DNA of 5,915 nucleotides from Thermoflexus sp. (lineage in GTDB: Bacteria; Chloroflexota; Anaerolineae; Thermoflexales; Thermoflexaceae). The stretch lies in contig JAGHYO010000146.1 of assembly GCA_017743605.1 (NCBI GenBank), positions 1 through 5,915 on the forward strand. The letters run 5' to 3'. The notes beneath the pieces were generated by a model that was given only the letters and a program-made list of their open reading frames with translations, searched no databases and had not been told where the DNA came from. Positions 5,698-5,915 of the stretch are shown here, in pieces; within the stretch, counting starts at the first letter, position 1; each line of letters starts with the position of its first letter. Position numbers and translations under genes: made by a program.

Positions 5698-5915
5698 TTA
5701 CGCAAAGCCCGTCCCCTCCTCCGGGGGGCCTCCATCGGGGGCGAAGCGGAGCACCGGGCCTTCGAGGCACAGCACCCGGCCTTCCCGCTCGCAGGATCCA
5801 CACAGGCCGATGCCGCACCGCATGTAGGCCTCGTAGCTGAGCTGGGCGGGGAGGCCTCGCTCGGCCGCCAGGGCCCGCAAGGCCTCCAGCATCCCCTCCG
5901 GGCCGCATCCGTAGA
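5698..5915 (-). CDS. pyrK: Dihydroorotate dehydrogenase electron-transfer subunit PyrK-like, C-terminal end (5' end outside window)
   Basis: PyrK carries FAD and a [2Fe-2S] cluster and passes electrons between dihydroorotate dehydrogenase PyrD and NAD+ in pyrimidine synthesis. The 71 complete codons visible start at the right edge with YGCGPEGMLEALRALA, which is the CGP motif of ferredoxin-reductase-type NAD-binding domains. The cluster motif follows as CGIGLCGSCEREGRVLC, cysteines spaced C-x4-C-x2-C-x7-C, and then LEGPVLRF. The short last spacing matches the compact cluster loop of several thermophile and archaeal PyrK proteins as I recall them. The gene ends with TAA at 5698-5700. The flavin domain is outside the window, so another member of the same reductase family is possible. 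An internal ATG at 5892 is not the start, because the CGP motif lies in frame upstream of it. Confidence 0.75.
   Translation of the reverse strand, partial: YGCGPEGMLEALRALAAERGLPAQLSYEAYMRCGIGLCGSCEREGRVLCLEGPVLRFAPDGGPPEEGTGFA

Noticed and set aside
5204..5908. Minus-strand 234-codon frame spanning the Nudix and PyrK-like genes
   Set aside because: It is a low-complexity shadow frame across two genes that have clear motifs in their own frames.

Overview
The window reads as a piece of chromosome from a GC-rich, probably thermophilic bacterium. The style of the LonA and FolC proteins and the mixture of genes (Uma2 family, MNT/HEPN pairs) suggest Chloroflexota, perhaps near Thermoflexus or Anaerolineae. 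This is inference from sequence feel, not from a search. Every gene I can support lies on the minus strand, so transcription runs from the right edge to the left edge.

Right edge to left: the C-terminal end of a PyrK-like iron-sulfur electron-transfer subunit (5698-5915, cut by the window); a complete zinc-ribbon Nudix hydrolase (5143-5664); a block of about 1.4 kb of broken accessory genes (3687-5119); a complete folC with a GTG start (2166-3521); a structured 312-bp gap; and the first 617 codons of an ATP-dependent Lon protease (1-1853), cut before its protease domain.

The broken block is the most informative part. It holds a Uma2-family (DUF820) gene with two in-frame stops in its 5' part, a 43-codon fragment that looks like a second Uma2 copy, a minimal nucleotidyltransferase (MNT) gene destroyed by indels, stops and a lost catalytic Asp, and a HEPN gene whose family-like sequence passes through three frames. 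The last two were once an overlapping MNT-HEPN toxin-antitoxin pair. The flanking folC, lon, Nudix and pyrK genes show no such damage, so this looks like a decaying accessory island between housekeeping genes rather than general sequencing error.

The two real intergenic gaps, upstream of lon and upstream of folC, share a collinear set of short motifs over about 45 bp and may be diverged copies of a dispersed intergenic repeat. I found no tRNA, rRNA, CRISPR array, insertion sequence or convincing intrinsic terminator. I do not see an intact undescribed system here: the novel-looking part is a relic of known families.
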